Assembly: GCA_051009035.1 (NCBI GenBank)
Contig: JBPCWY010000212.1
Span: 1 to 14,837 of the forward strand
Direction of reading: 5' to 3'
Origin: Persebacter sp051009035
Lineage (GTDB): Bacteria > Pseudomonadota > Gammaproteobacteria > Tethybacterales > Persebacteraceae
Length of the DNA: 14,837 bases
Shown: positions 6,757 through 14,770 of the stretch, in pieces
Layout: the number at the start of each line of letters is the position of its first letter
How positions within the stretch are numbered: the first letter of the stretch is position 1
Position numbers and translations under genes: made by a program
The notes under the pieces: model-generated
Seen by the model: only the letters and a program-made list of their open reading frames with translations
What the model was told of the DNA's origin: nothing
The model's database searches: none

Positions 6757-8433
6757 TCACAACGCCAGCCGCCGCGTATCCCCCAAGAGATTCGCGTAGT
6801 AAGTGATGAAGCGCGCGCCCGCCGCGCCGTCTATTACGCGGTGGTCGTAGGACAGCGACAGCGGCAAAATTAGGCGCGGGACGAATTCTTTGCCGTTCCA
6901 TTGCGGGCGCATTTGCGAACGCGATATTCCCATTATCGCCGCTTCCGGCAGGTTGATTATCGGCGTGAAAAATGTTCCGCCGATTCCGCCTAATGACGAA
7001 ATGGTAAAACAGCCGCCCTGCATCTCTTCGGATTTGAGTTTGCCTTCGCGCGCGCGCGCGGCGATTTCGCCGAGTTCGCGCGCGATGTCGGTCAGCCCTT
7101 TGCGCTCCGCCCCGCGCAGGACGGGAACGACGAGACCGCCCGGCGTATCCGCGGCGAAACCGATGTTGAAATATTTTTTGCGCACCAGTTGTTCGCCGTC
7201 TTCGTGCAACGATACATTAAAATCGGGAAATTCGCGCAACGCCATCACCGCGGCGCGGATAAAAAACGCAAGCGGCGTCATGCGGTAGCCGGCTTTTTTT
7301 GTTTCTTCGGCAAGCGATTTGCGAAACTCTTCCATGTCGGTAATATCGGCTTCGGCGCATTGCGTTACATGCGGCGCGACAAGCCAGTTGCGGCTTAAGT
7401 TTGCCGCGGAAAGTTTGCGGATGCGCGGCAGCGGGCGCAATTCTATTTCGCCGAATTGGGAAAAATCCACGGGCGGGACAACCGGCAACGCGCCGCCGCC
7501 GGTTTTTTGTTGCAGCGAATTTTTAATAAAACTTTGCACATCGGTTTTAAGAATGCGCCCGCGTTTTCCGCTTCCTTTTATTTTTTGCAACTCCGCGCCG
7601 AGCTCGCGCGCAAACTTGCGCACCGAAGGACTGGCATGCGGATTTGCCGAATGCCTTTCGGCGGACGGCGAAGAAACCGGCGGCGCGGCGCGAGGCGGCG
7701 GCGGCGTTTTTGCCGGGGCGAAATCGTTTTGCGAAGTGGAGTTTTTTTGCGGGGTGGAAGATTTTGCGGGCGAATCGGCGGAAGTTTGCGCGGCGGGCGC
7801 GATAAGCGCGATTAAATCCCCCGCGCTAATTTTGTCGCCCACCGCGACTTTGACTTCCCGCACGATGCCGCCAAAAGGCGCGGGGACATCCATTGTCGCC
7901 TTGTCCGATTCCAGAGTGAGCATGGAATCTTCGGGCGCAACGGTATCTCCCGGTTTAATTAAAATTTCAATAATCGCTACGCCCTGAAAATCGCCAATAT
8001 CCGGAACGCGGACTTCTTGCGGCGTTTGCGTTTTGGCGGAATCCGGAGCGGATTGCGGCGCGGCAGTTTGCGGCGATGCGGATTCGGCGGGCGGGGCGGC
8101 GGATTTTTCCGGCGCGGATTTGCCCGGTTTTGTTTCGCTTTCCGGCGCAGGTTTGGCGGCGGGTTTTGCGGCTTCGGCGGATTTGTCGGCGGATTTTTCC
8201 GGCGTAGATTCTTCTAAATCGGCGATGTGGGTGCCGGCGCGGACTTTGTCGCCGGGCGCGACTAATACGGCGGAAATCCGCCCGGCGGCGGGCGACGGCA
8301 CATCCATTGTCGCCTTGTCGGATTCCAGCGTTATTAAAGGGTCTTCCGCGGCGACAATATCGCCTACGGCGGCCAGCACTTCTATGACCGCGACTTCCTC
8401 AAAATCGCCGATGTCGGGGATTGTGATTTTCAT
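6757..8433 (-). CDS. aceF: Pyruvate dehydrogenase E2, dihydrolipoamide acetyltransferase
   Basis: The 558-aa core subunit of the pyruvate dehydrogenase complex, which transfers acetyl groups from E1 to CoA. Domains in order: lipoyl domain 1 (about 1-75, lipoylated K40 in ESDKATMD), an Ala/Pro/Ser/Lys-rich linker, lipoyl domain 2 (about 140-213, K178), a second linker, the peripheral subunit-binding domain (about 267-303, SPSVRKFARELG) and the catalytic domain (about 325-558) with H531 and D535 in DHRVIDG. E. coli AceF has three lipoyl domains; two is common in other beta/gamma-proteobacteria. GGAG lies 6 nt before the ATG. Unusually, neither aceE nor lpd is adjacent: prfB is upstream (54 nt) and a nuclease gene follows after one base. 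A branched-chain E2 is less likely given the DIGDF-type lipoyl domains. Confidence 0.94.
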   Translation of the reverse strand: MKITIPDIGDFEEVAVIEVLAAVGDIVAAEDPLITLESDKATMDVPSPAAGRISAVLVAPGDKVRAGTHIADLEESTPEKSADKSAEAAKPAAKPAPESETKPGKSAPEKSAAPPAESASPQTAAPQSAPDSAKTQTPQEVRVPDIGDFQGVAIIEILIKPGDTVAPEDSMLTLESDKATMDVPAPFGGIVREVKVAVGDKISAGDLIALIAPAAQTSADSPAKSSTPQKNSTSQNDFAPAKTPPPPRAAPPVSSPSAERHSANPHASPSVRKFARELGAELQKIKGSGKRGRILKTDVQSFIKNSLQQKTGGGALPVVPPVDFSQFGEIELRPLPRIRKLSAANLSRNWLVAPHVTQCAEADITDMEEFRKSLAEETKKAGYRMTPLAFFIRAAVMALREFPDFNVSLHEDGEQLVRKKYFNIGFAADTPGGLVVPVLRGAERKGLTDIARELGEIAARAREGKLKSEEMQGGCFTISSLGGIGGTFFTPIINLPEAAIMGISRSQMRPQWNGKEFVPRLILPLSLSYDHRVIDGAAGARFITYYANLLGDTRRLAL

Positions 8434-8487
8434 TTTTTCTCCACAACGGGGATTTTACTACGGGCGCGCCGCAAAACGGGCATGGGG

Positions 8488-9610
8488 TTATTTTCGCCCC
8501 GCGCCGCTTAATAATCCGGCGCGGATAAAATCGTCCAAATCGCCGTTTAGGACGGCGCGCGTGTTGCCGGATTCCCATCCGCTGCGCAAATCCTTAATCC
8601 GCGACTGGTCCAAAACATATGAGCGGATTTGGCTCCCCCAAGTAATATCGTCTTTGTTTTTTTCCATTTCCTGTTTTTCGGCGCTGTCCAAATCGCGCTG
8701 GCGCTGGTACAGGCGCGCCCGCAACATGGAAAGCGCCTGCGCCTTGTTTTTATGCTGCGAGCGGTCGTTTTGGCATTGCACGATAATGCCGCTCGGCAAG
8801 TGGGTGATGCGCACGGCAGAATCGGTGGTATTGACATGCTGCCCGCCCGCCCCGCTGGAGCGGTAGGTATCTATGCGCAACTCGGCGGGGTTGATTTCCA
8901 CGCTAATTTCGCGGTCTATTAACGGATAAACGAACACGCTGGCAAACGAAGTATGGCGGCGGCGGTTTGCGTCAAACGGCGATTTGCGCACCAATCGGTG
9001 GACGCCGGTTTCGGCGCGTAAATTGCCGTAGGCGTAGGGTCCGGAGATTTTTGCCGTGGCGCTTTTGAGCCCGGCGACTTCGCCTTTGGATTCTTCCAAA
9101 ACTTCGGCGGCGTAGGATTTGGAATCGGCGTAACGCAAATACATGCGAAACAACATTCCCGCCCAATCCTGCGCTTCCGTCCCGCCGGAACCGCCCTGCA
9201 CGGTTAAAAAACAATCGCCCGTATCGTGTTCGCCGTCAAACAGCCGCCGCAGGTTTAATTCTTCCACTTGCGCGCGCAAGGCGGCGGTATCCCGCGCAAT
9301 TTCGGCGAGCATCGCCGCGTCTTTTTCTTCTTCGGCGAGCGCGATTAGCCCGGTAGATTCGGCGATTTTTTCCGCCAACGCCGCAACCGCCCCGACATCG
9401 CCGTCCAATCGCGCCCGCTCCCGCTGCAACGCCGCCAGCGCGTCCGTATCCCGCCAAATTTCGGGCGCTTCCAGCTCCCGGTCAATTTCCGTAATGCGCA
9501 GTGATTTGTTGGCGCAGTTAAAGAAACCCCCGAATATCCTGCAACATGCGCTCTCCATCGGCAAGGACCGCGCGCAATTCATTACCGTCCGCGTTTAATT
9601 TCGCCTGCAT
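8488..9610 (-). CDS. prfB: Peptide chain release factor 2 (with +1 programmed frameshift)
   Basis: RF2 reads UGA and UAA stop codons and triggers peptide release. The product is about 373 aa: 30 codons from ATG 9610 to the CTT at 9523-9521, then a +1 shift and 343 residues to the stop at 8488. Key motifs in the fused protein are SPF (210-212), the stop-codon reading tripeptide, and GGQ (255-257), the peptidyl-hydrolysis motif; GSGGTEAQDW and the GAGGQHVN context are typical. E. coli RF2 is 365 aa. GGAG lies 6 nt before the ATG. The first frame ends at an in-frame TAA (9520-9518) preceded by CGGGGG and CTT, matching the E. coli frameshift site apart from the stop identity. It is transcribed away from rmuC and probably together with aceF, 54 nt downstream. 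Confidence 0.95.
9517..9532 (-). promoter_or_regulatory. prfB: prfB autoregulatory +1 frameshift site with UAA
   Basis: The minus strand reads CGG GGG TTT CTT TAA C. The internal Shine-Dalgarno-like CGGGGG, a 3-nt spacer and the slippery CTT.T are placed as in E. coli (AGG GGG TAT CTT TGA C). Slipping from CUU to UUU resumes at AAC (Asn), giving ...RGFLNCANKS. The stop here is UAA rather than UGA. UAA can be read by RF1 as well as RF2, so the feedback on RF2 level would be less specific. Confidence 0.92.
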
Positions 9611-9632
9611 AAATAACTCCGCAAAACTCCGC

Positions 9633-9641
9633 AGTATACCA
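9633..9641 (-). promoter_or_regulatory. Candidate prfB promoter (extended -10)
   Basis: The minus strand carries TGGTATACT, an extended -10 box, 22 nt before the prfB ATG at 9610. A weak TTGCGG (9663-9658) lies 19 nt upstream of the hexamer. A transcript from here would have a short leader of about 16 nt that still contains the GGAG site. Box seen, activity inferred. Confidence 0.5.
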
Positions 9642-9744
9642 CGCCGCCGCCCCGTTGCCGCAATTTTCGCCCGCCGCCGCCCGCCAAAAACGCCGCCCGA
9701 AACGCGCAAAACGCCGCGCCATGTGCGCGAAATGCGCCGATTTA

Positions 9745-9753
9745 TGCGATAAT
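9745..9753 (+). promoter_or_regulatory. Candidate rmuC promoter (extended -10)
   Basis: TGCGATAAT on the plus strand matches the extended -10 consensus TGnTATAAT with one mismatch and lies 53 nt upstream of the rmuC ATG (9807). No good -35 is seen. It would drive rmuC and probably purB. The remainder of 9611-9806 is GCCGCC-rich spacer with no gene. Confidence 0.45.
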
Positions 9754-9806
9754 CAAGATTCGCGCCCGGCAGATTGGCGCAAAATTTAACCGAAGGTATT
9801 TACGCC

Positions 9807-11597
9807 ATGGATGATTTTTTCAGTTTCTTGTCCGAATTTCCGGCGAATGCGCCGCAAGTCATGTCCGTATTTTATTACGCGGGAGGCGCGGTTGCGCTCG
9901 TTTTGCTGGTTTTGTTTTGGGTAAATTCCTTCCGCACCCGCCAAAAAATGGAGGAGCTGCACCTCTCCTCCGAAAGCAGCGCAAAACTCATGGAGCGGAA
10001 TTTGGTCAATTTTGCGGGGCATTCCAAAAATGTGACCAATTTGTCGGCGGAGCGGCTGAAAACCGACATCAACAATCATTTTAAGAAATTGAAACAGGCG
10101 CAAGAAACGCGCGATGCCGAACAAAGCGCCGAAGCCGCCCGCTTTGCCGAAGCCGTGCAAAAAATCGCCGATGACGCCGGAGATTACCGGGTGCGGATGG
10201 AAGAGCGTTTGGACAAAATCGCCGAACTCGCCCGCCCCAAACCGCCCGAAGAAACGCCCGCCGAAACCGCCGCTTTGCGCGCGTTGGCGGATATTAAAAC
10301 GCGCTTGGACGCCGCCGTCTCCGACACCGCCGCCGAAACCGCGCGCGCCGCCGCTGAAACTGCGCGCGCCCAAAACGCGGCGGAACAAGCGGAACAATCC
10401 GATGAAAAAGCGCGCGAACAATTGGAAAAATTGTCGCTTTATTTGCATGACGAATTCGCCGCCGTGGCGGCAAAACTTGCCCGTCCCGCCGCCGCTCCCG
10501 CCGCCCTTGAAGAATTGGCGCAACTCAACGCGCAAATTACCGCCCTGCAAAACCGCCCCGCCGAAAACCCCGCCGCCGAAGCGCTGGCAAAAATTGGCAA
10601 ACAACTCGCCGCCCTCCAAGAACAATTCGCCGCCCTCCAAAACCGCCCCCAGCCCGGCGCGGAATATCCGGCGTTGCTGGAAATGTTAAACCAATCCATG
10701 AACCGCCTCGGCGCGGAAGTGGATGCCAAACTCACATTGCTCAACAGCAAGCTGGAAAAAAACATGGAAACGCGCTGGTCGGACGCATTATCTTCCATGA
10801 ACGCATTGCGCGAACAAATTGAAGAATTGGCGGGGGCGGGCGAACAAATTAAAAATATCAACCAAAACATGACTTCGCTGTCGCGCCTGATGCAGGCGCG
10901 TTCCGGCGGGGACGAAACCGGCGCGCGCCAGCAGCTTTCGGAATTGCTCGCGCAAATTCTCCCCGCCGAACATTTTATGCTGGATGTGGATTTGCCCAAC
11001 GGCCATTGCGCCGCCGCGATTGTCCGTTTTCCCGACCCGAAAGATTCGGTCGTAATTGACGCCGGGCTGCCGCTGTTGTCGTTTGTCCAATCGCTGGACG
11101 AAACATTGCCGGCGGACGAGCGGGACGCCAAACGGCAGGCGTTTCGGCAGGAATTGCTCGCCCACATAAACCATGTCGCCGATTGTTTAATTGCCCCGCC
11201 CGACACCGGCGAAAGCGCCCTGCTGTTTGTCGCCTCCGAATCCGCGTTTGCGGAAATCCACGCCCGCCACCGCGCCGCGGTCAAACTCGCGCTTTCGCGG
11301 CGGGTATGGCTGGTTTCGCCGACAACTTTGCTCGCCGTCGTCAATACGGCAAACACCGCAATTCGCGACCACCAAGCGCGTTTGCAACTGCGCCGAATGC
11401 AAGAATCGGTCGCCCAAATTGTAGAAGAAGCGCGGCATTTTGAAAACCGCCTGACCGAAATCGGCGACCATGTTAATTCCGCATGGCGCAGCGTCCAGCG
11501 CGCCGAAAACGCGAGCGGGCGGCTTATCGGCAGCATCCGCGGCATCGCGCAACAACCGGAAGAAAACGAACGCCCCCCGATTGCAAATGACTCTTAA
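9807..11597 (+). CDS. rmuC: RmuC-family DNA recombination protein, divergent at predicted active site
   Basis: A 596-aa protein of the RmuC family, whose E. coli member limits inversions at short inverted repeats and is placed in the PD-(D/E)XK nuclease superfamily. An N-terminal membrane helix (about 20-40) is followed by a long Ala/Glu-rich coiled coil (about 45-370) and the RmuC domain (about 370-580), recognisable by IVRFP...DSVVIDA (405-419), VWLVSPTTLLAVV (500-512) and the final helical region. The family's conserved PD before IVRLP is AA here, and DAK has become DAG (G420), so nuclease function looks doubtful. The start is ATG 9807 with GAAGG 10 nt upstream; an upstream TTG at 9774 is less likely. 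It overlaps purB by 11 nt. The N-terminal portion is unusually long and Ala-rich. Confidence 0.82.
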   Translation: MDDFFSFLSEFPANAPQVMSVFYYAGGAVALVLLVLFWVNSFRTRQKMEELHLSSESSAKLMERNLVNFAGHSKNVTNLSAERLKTDINNHFKKLKQAQETRDAEQSAEAARFAEAVQKIADDAGDYRVRMEERLDKIAELARPKPPEETPAETAALRALADIKTRLDAAVSDTAAETARAAAETARAQNAAEQAEQSDEKAREQLEKLSLYLHDEFAAVAAKLARPAAAPAALEELAQLNAQITALQNRPAENPAAEALAKIGKQLAALQEQFAALQNRPQPGAEYPALLEMLNQSMNRLGAEVDAKLTLLNSKLEKNMETRWSDALSSMNALREQIEELAGAGEQIKNINQNMTSLSRLMQARSGGDETGARQQLSELLAQILPAEHFMLDVDLPNGHCAAAIVRFPDPKDSVVIDAGLPLLSFVQSLDETLPADERDAKRQAFRQELLAHINHVADCLIAPPDTGESALLFVASESAFAEIHARHRAAVKLALSRRVWLVSPTTLLAVVNTANTAIRDHQARLQLRRMQESVAQIVEEARHFENRLTEIGDHVNSAWRSVQRAENASGRLIGSIRGIAQQPEENERPPIANDS

Positions 11598-12930
11598 CGC
11601 CGTAAGCCCGCTGGACGGGCGTTATCATTCCGAAACCGCCCCGCTTGCCGAATATTTCAGCGAGCGCGCGCTGATTCGCGAACGCATTTTGGTAGAAATT
11701 GCATGGTTACGCGCCGTTGCGCCGTTGTTTTCATTTTCCGCCGCCGCCGATTTGTCGCCGCTTGCCGAATTGGAAAAAGAAGCCGCCCGCCCCGAAACGG
11801 CGGAAGCGGTTAAAGCGCACGAAAAAAACGCGCGCCACGATGTTAAAGCGGCGGAATATTTTTTGCACGAACAACTGCGCCGCCGCAAACTTCCGATGCT
11901 CGTCCCGCTCGTCCATTTTGCATGCACTTCGTGGGACATTAATAATATTGCGATGGGAAGAATGATTCGCGGCGCATTGCGCGAAGTTATGCTTCCGCAG
12001 TTGCGCGCGCTGCTTTCCGCTATTGCCGCGCGGGCGGAAAGTTTCGCCGATTGTCCGATGCTGGCGCGCACGCACGGACAACCCGCATCGCCGACGACGA
12101 TGGGAAAAGAATTCGCGAACTTTGCCGCCCGCTTGTCGCCGCGCGCCGCCGCGCTTGAACAATGGCGGCCGCGCGGCAAAATGAACGGCGCTTCCGGAAA
12201 TTATTGCGCGCACTACGCCGCCCGCCCGGACATTGACTGGCCCGCGTTTTCGCGGCGTTTTGTAGAAGCGCAGGATATGGATTTTGCGTCCCGCACTTCC
12301 CAGATTGAACCTTACGACGGCATGGCGGATTTGTTTAACGCGTTGCGCGGCGCAAACAATATTTTATTGGATTTTTGCCGCGACATGTGGGGCTACATTG
12401 CGCTGGATTATTTTTGCCAAAAAGCGGAAGAAAAAGAAGTCGGTTCGTCCACGATGCCGCACAAAATTAATCCGATTGATTTTGAAAACGGCGAAGGAAA
12501 CATCGGGCTCGCCAACGCGCTGTTTTCGCATTTTTCCGACAAGCTGCCGGTGTCGCGCTGGCAGCGCGATTTGAGCGATTCCACCGTCCTGCGCAACATC
12601 GGCGCGACTTTCGCCCACACGCTTTTGGCGTGGCGCGCGGCGGAGCGCGGATTAGAACGGCTGACGCTCAATGCGCCGCGGCTGGAAGCGGATTTGGACG
12701 CCAATTGGCAAGTATTAACCGAAGCGGTGCAAACGGTTTTGCGCGCCGAAAACGCGGCGGACGACGCTTACGAACAATTAAAATCATTCTCCCGCGGCGC
12801 GGCGGTAGACCGCGAAAAACTGCGCGCGTTTATCCGCGAACTGCCGCTCGGCGAAGAGCCGAAAGCGCGTTTGTTGTCGCTTTCGCCGCGCGATTATTGC
12901 GGATACGCCGCGCGGCTGGCAAAAGAATAG
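11587..12930 (+). CDS. purB: Adenylosuccinate lyase
   Basis: A 447-aa enzyme (EC 4.3.2.2) that acts twice in purine synthesis, releasing fumarate from SAICAR and from adenylosuccinate; active as a cytosolic homotetramer. The fumarase/aspartase superfamily signature GSSTMPHKINPIDFEN (286-301) is intact, with the catalytic serine at S287/S288, and the general acid histidine is H163 in RTHGQP. The sequence follows E. coli PurB (456 aa) along its length, including PVSRWQRDLSDSTVLRN (321-337). One departure: E. coli TSEDINN is TSWDINN here (W116). The ATG at 11587 begins the family N-terminus MTLNAVSPLDGRY and overlaps the rmuC stop by 11 nt; without a Shine-Dalgarno, translation is probably coupled to rmuC. 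It ends with the only TAG stop seen in the window. Confidence 0.96.
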   Translation: MTLNAVSPLDGRYHSETAPLAEYFSERALIRERILVEIAWLRAVAPLFSFSAAADLSPLAELEKEAARPETAEAVKAHEKNARHDVKAAEYFLHEQLRRRKLPMLVPLVHFACTSWDINNIAMGRMIRGALREVMLPQLRALLSAIAARAESFADCPMLARTHGQPASPTTMGKEFANFAARLSPRAAALEQWRPRGKMNGASGNYCAHYAARPDIDWPAFSRRFVEAQDMDFASRTSQIEPYDGMADLFNALRGANNILLDFCRDMWGYIALDYFCQKAEEKEVGSSTMPHKINPIDFENGEGNIGLANALFSHFSDKLPVSRWQRDLSDSTVLRNIGATFAHTLLAWRAAERGLERLTLNAPRLEADLDANWQVLTEAVQTVLRAENAADDAYEQLKSFSRGAAVDREKLRAFIRELPLGEEPKARLLSLSPRDYCGYAARLAKE

Positions 12931-12969
12931 AATGGACCCCCTGCCCCGACAACCCCGCGGAGGACGGCG

Positions 12970-14262
12970 ATGAGCGCCGGTTTCTGGACTTTGTTTTTAA
13001 TTTTTATCGGCGGGCTTTTGCTCTCCGCGTTATCGTCCATGGTAGAAGCCGCGGTGATTTCGCAGGACCGCCACCGCCTCGCGCACTTGGCGGATTCCGG
13101 CAGCCGCCCGGCGCGGATTATGCAAAAAATGACCGAAAACATGGAGCGCCTGCTCGCCGCCGTTTTGCTGTTAAATAATATTGCAAATGTATTATGCGCG
13201 ACCGCCGCCGCCGTCGCCGTCACCCGTTTGGCGGGCGGCGGCGAAGGCGCGGCGTTTGCCGCATCGCTGCTTGTCGCGTTTTTGATTTTAGTATTGTCCG
13301 AAATCTCGCCAAAAATTATCGGCGTCCGCCACTCCCTCGCCATCTCGCTCGCCTGCGCGTTTCCGCTGCAAATATTGCTCGCCATTTTACGCCCGCTTAT
13401 CGCCGTCGCAAACTTTTTAGCGCGCGGCGTTTTGTTGCTCGCCGGAGTCCGCCGCGCCGGCGGCTGGCACACGGCGATGGATATTTCCGAATTGCGCAGC
13501 GCCGTCCGCCATTCCAACCGCCGCGCCGAAGAAGCCAACGACGAAAAAGGCGGGCGGCATTATTATATGGTGGAACAACTTTTGCGCTTGGCGGACATGC
13601 CGGTGGAAAAAATTATGACGCCGCGCCGGGAAATTGAAGGAATTAATTTGCAGGATAACGAAAGCGCGTTATACGAACAAATTATGCGGGCGGGACGGAC
13701 GAAAATGCCGGTATTTAACGGCAACATTGACGCTACGGAAGGTTTTATTAATACTTTGCAGGCGATTAAAACCGCCGCGCGGCGGGGCAAAATTAGCGCC
13801 GCGGATTTGCGCGCCGCCAAAACGCCGCCGCTGTTTATTCCCGCCGCCGCCGATGCGTTGCGCCAAATGGAAATTATGCGCCGGGACAATAACCCGATCG
13901 CATTGGTCGTAGACGGCGCGGGGCGCGTTTCGGGATTGGTGACATTTTCCAATTTTTCCGCGGCGGTTATCGGCGGCGAAAAACCGCCGGAAGACGCGGT
14001 CCGCGGCGCAGACGGAAGCTACACCCTGCCCGGCGATTTTCCGTTAATACAACTCGGCGATTTATACCCGCATTTGCCCGCGCCCGAAACTTCCGCCGCC
14101 AGCATCGGCGGATTAATCATGGAAGCGCGCGAAGGCAACCCGCCCGCCGCCGGAGAATTCGTAGAAGTCGGCGGCATGCGCCTGCAAATCATCCAATCCG
14201 GCACAACATCAGTCCGCCGCGTCCGCCTGCTCCCCCCGGAAAAACCTCCCGGCAAAAATTAA
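12970..14262 (+). CDS. CNNM/CorC (HlyC/CorC) family membrane protein with CBS domains
   Basis: A 430-aa inner-membrane protein related to E. coli CorB (YfjD) and CNNM Mg2+ transporters/efflux proteins. The DUF21/CNNM membrane domain (about 1-160) has hydrophobic helices near 5-27, 61-85, 95-113 and 122-158, with LLNN (67-70) and the E111..P114-K115 motif typical of the family. Two CBS domains follow (about 212-265, starting KIMTPR, and 283-335), the usual site of ATP-Mg binding, then a CorC_HlyC domain (about 345-422) with the GG-L-E pattern (GGLIMEAREGNPPAAGE). GGAGG lies 6 nt before the ATG, the best ribosome site in the window. It follows purB by 39 nt and is probably in the same transcript. 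The ion handled (Mg2+, Co2+ or other) cannot be told from sequence. Confidence 0.9.
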   Translation: MSAGFWTLFLIFIGGLLLSALSSMVEAAVISQDRHRLAHLADSGSRPARIMQKMTENMERLLAAVLLLNNIANVLCATAAAVAVTRLAGGGEGAAFAASLLVAFLILVLSEISPKIIGVRHSLAISLACAFPLQILLAILRPLIAVANFLARGVLLLAGVRRAGGWHTAMDISELRSAVRHSNRRAEEANDEKGGRHYYMVEQLLRLADMPVEKIMTPRREIEGINLQDNESALYEQIMRAGRTKMPVFNGNIDATEGFINTLQAIKTAARRGKISAADLRAAKTPPLFIPAAADALRQMEIMRRDNNPIALVVDGAGRVSGLVTFSNFSAAVIGGEKPPEDAVRGADGSYTLPGDFPLIQLGDLYPHLPAPETSAASIGGLIMEAREGNPPAAGEFVEVGGMRLQIIQSGTTSVRRVRLLPPEKPPGKN

Positions 14263-14307
14263 AAACGCGCATTCCCCGCAAACACAAATTAATAAATTAA
14301 TTAAACA

Positions 14308-14366
14308 TTTTGAGGCGGCCGCTGTTTTCTCTCAAAAAAGGGCGACTCTTGCCGCCCCTTTCTTTT
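14308..14366. terminator. Probable bidirectional terminator region
   Basis: Between two converging genes, GGGCG (14340-14344) pairs with CGCCC (14353-14357) around an 8-nt loop. It is flanked by AAAAAA on the left and TTTCTTTTT on the right, so it can act for both strands. Just upstream, TTTTGAG (14308-14314) pairs with CTCAAAA (14331-14337) and encloses a GCGGCCGC palindrome. Stem seen directly, activity inferred. Confidence 0.65.
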
Positions 14367-14374
14367 TGCCGTCT

Positions 14375-14770
14375 TCAGAACTCCCATTTCTTTTGCAGCC
14401 CAACCGCACCGGTATCGGTGTAGCCGAAAGTCATGCCGTCCAAATGCAAGCCCCGTTCGGTGAAATAGTCGCTTTCTTCTTTGTCGCTGAATCCGGTGAT
14501 CGCCAGAACCAGTCCCCCCACAAAGACGACCGCCCCTCCGATGACAACGCCGGGGACGACGTAATCATCACTGTCGCAGGAAGGCATACAATTAGTGGCT
14601 CTCGCTCTCGCCACCGAATCGTCCGCATCGTCGTACTCTTTTGCAAGCCAGCCGCCGCCCGCGAACATCAACGCGACACCGCCTCCGACTTTGAGTAAAT
14701 CCGCCGCAAAAGCGGACGGCGACATCGCCAGCAACGCGGCGATTAGTAATGTTTTTACTGCGTGTTTCAT
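14375..14770 (-). CDS. Small exported protein of unknown function
   Basis: A 131-aa protein, not recognised. It has a clear signal peptide (residues 1-22, cleavage after AFA), then a glycine-rich hydrophobic stretch (about 27-43), an acidic segment with two cysteines (C61 and C65), and a second hydrophobic segment of about 22 residues (71-93) that could be a membrane helix. The C-terminus (GMTFGYTDTGAVGLQKKWEF) alternates and ends in an aromatic residue, as in some outer-membrane beta-strands, but the protein is too short to be a classical porin. The ATG at 14770 has AGGAG 8 nt upstream, much like choX, supporting real expression. It converges on the CNNM gene across a shared terminator. Membrane-anchored periplasmic protein is the cautious reading. 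Confidence 0.75.
   Translation of the reverse strand: MKHAVKTLLIAALLAMSPSAFAADLLKVGGGVALMFAGGGWLAKEYDDADDSVARARATNCMPSCDSDDYVVPGVVIGGAVVFVGGLVLAITGFSDKEESDYFTERGLHLDGMTFGYTDTGAVGLQKKWEF

Noticed and set aside
7319..7987. Plus-strand 222-aa open frame opposite aceF
   Set aside because: It lies antisense to the E2 linker and lipoyl domains, shows no recognisable motif and is explained by GC-rich codon bias.
8488..9610. prfB as a frameshifted pseudogene
   Set aside because: The break coincides precisely with the known RF2 recoding signal, and both halves, SPF and GGQ are intact.
9774..9806. TTG start at 9774 for rmuC, extending the protein by 11 residues
   Set aside because: ATG at 9807 has a purine-rich GAAGG site upstream, and the extra residues add nothing recognisable.
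9786..10640. Minus-strand Gly/Phe-rich 284-aa open frame opposite rmuC
   Set aside because: Its Gly/Phe/Arg richness is the complement of the Ala/Glu-rich coiled coil of RmuC, and the prfB promoter and start lie beyond it.
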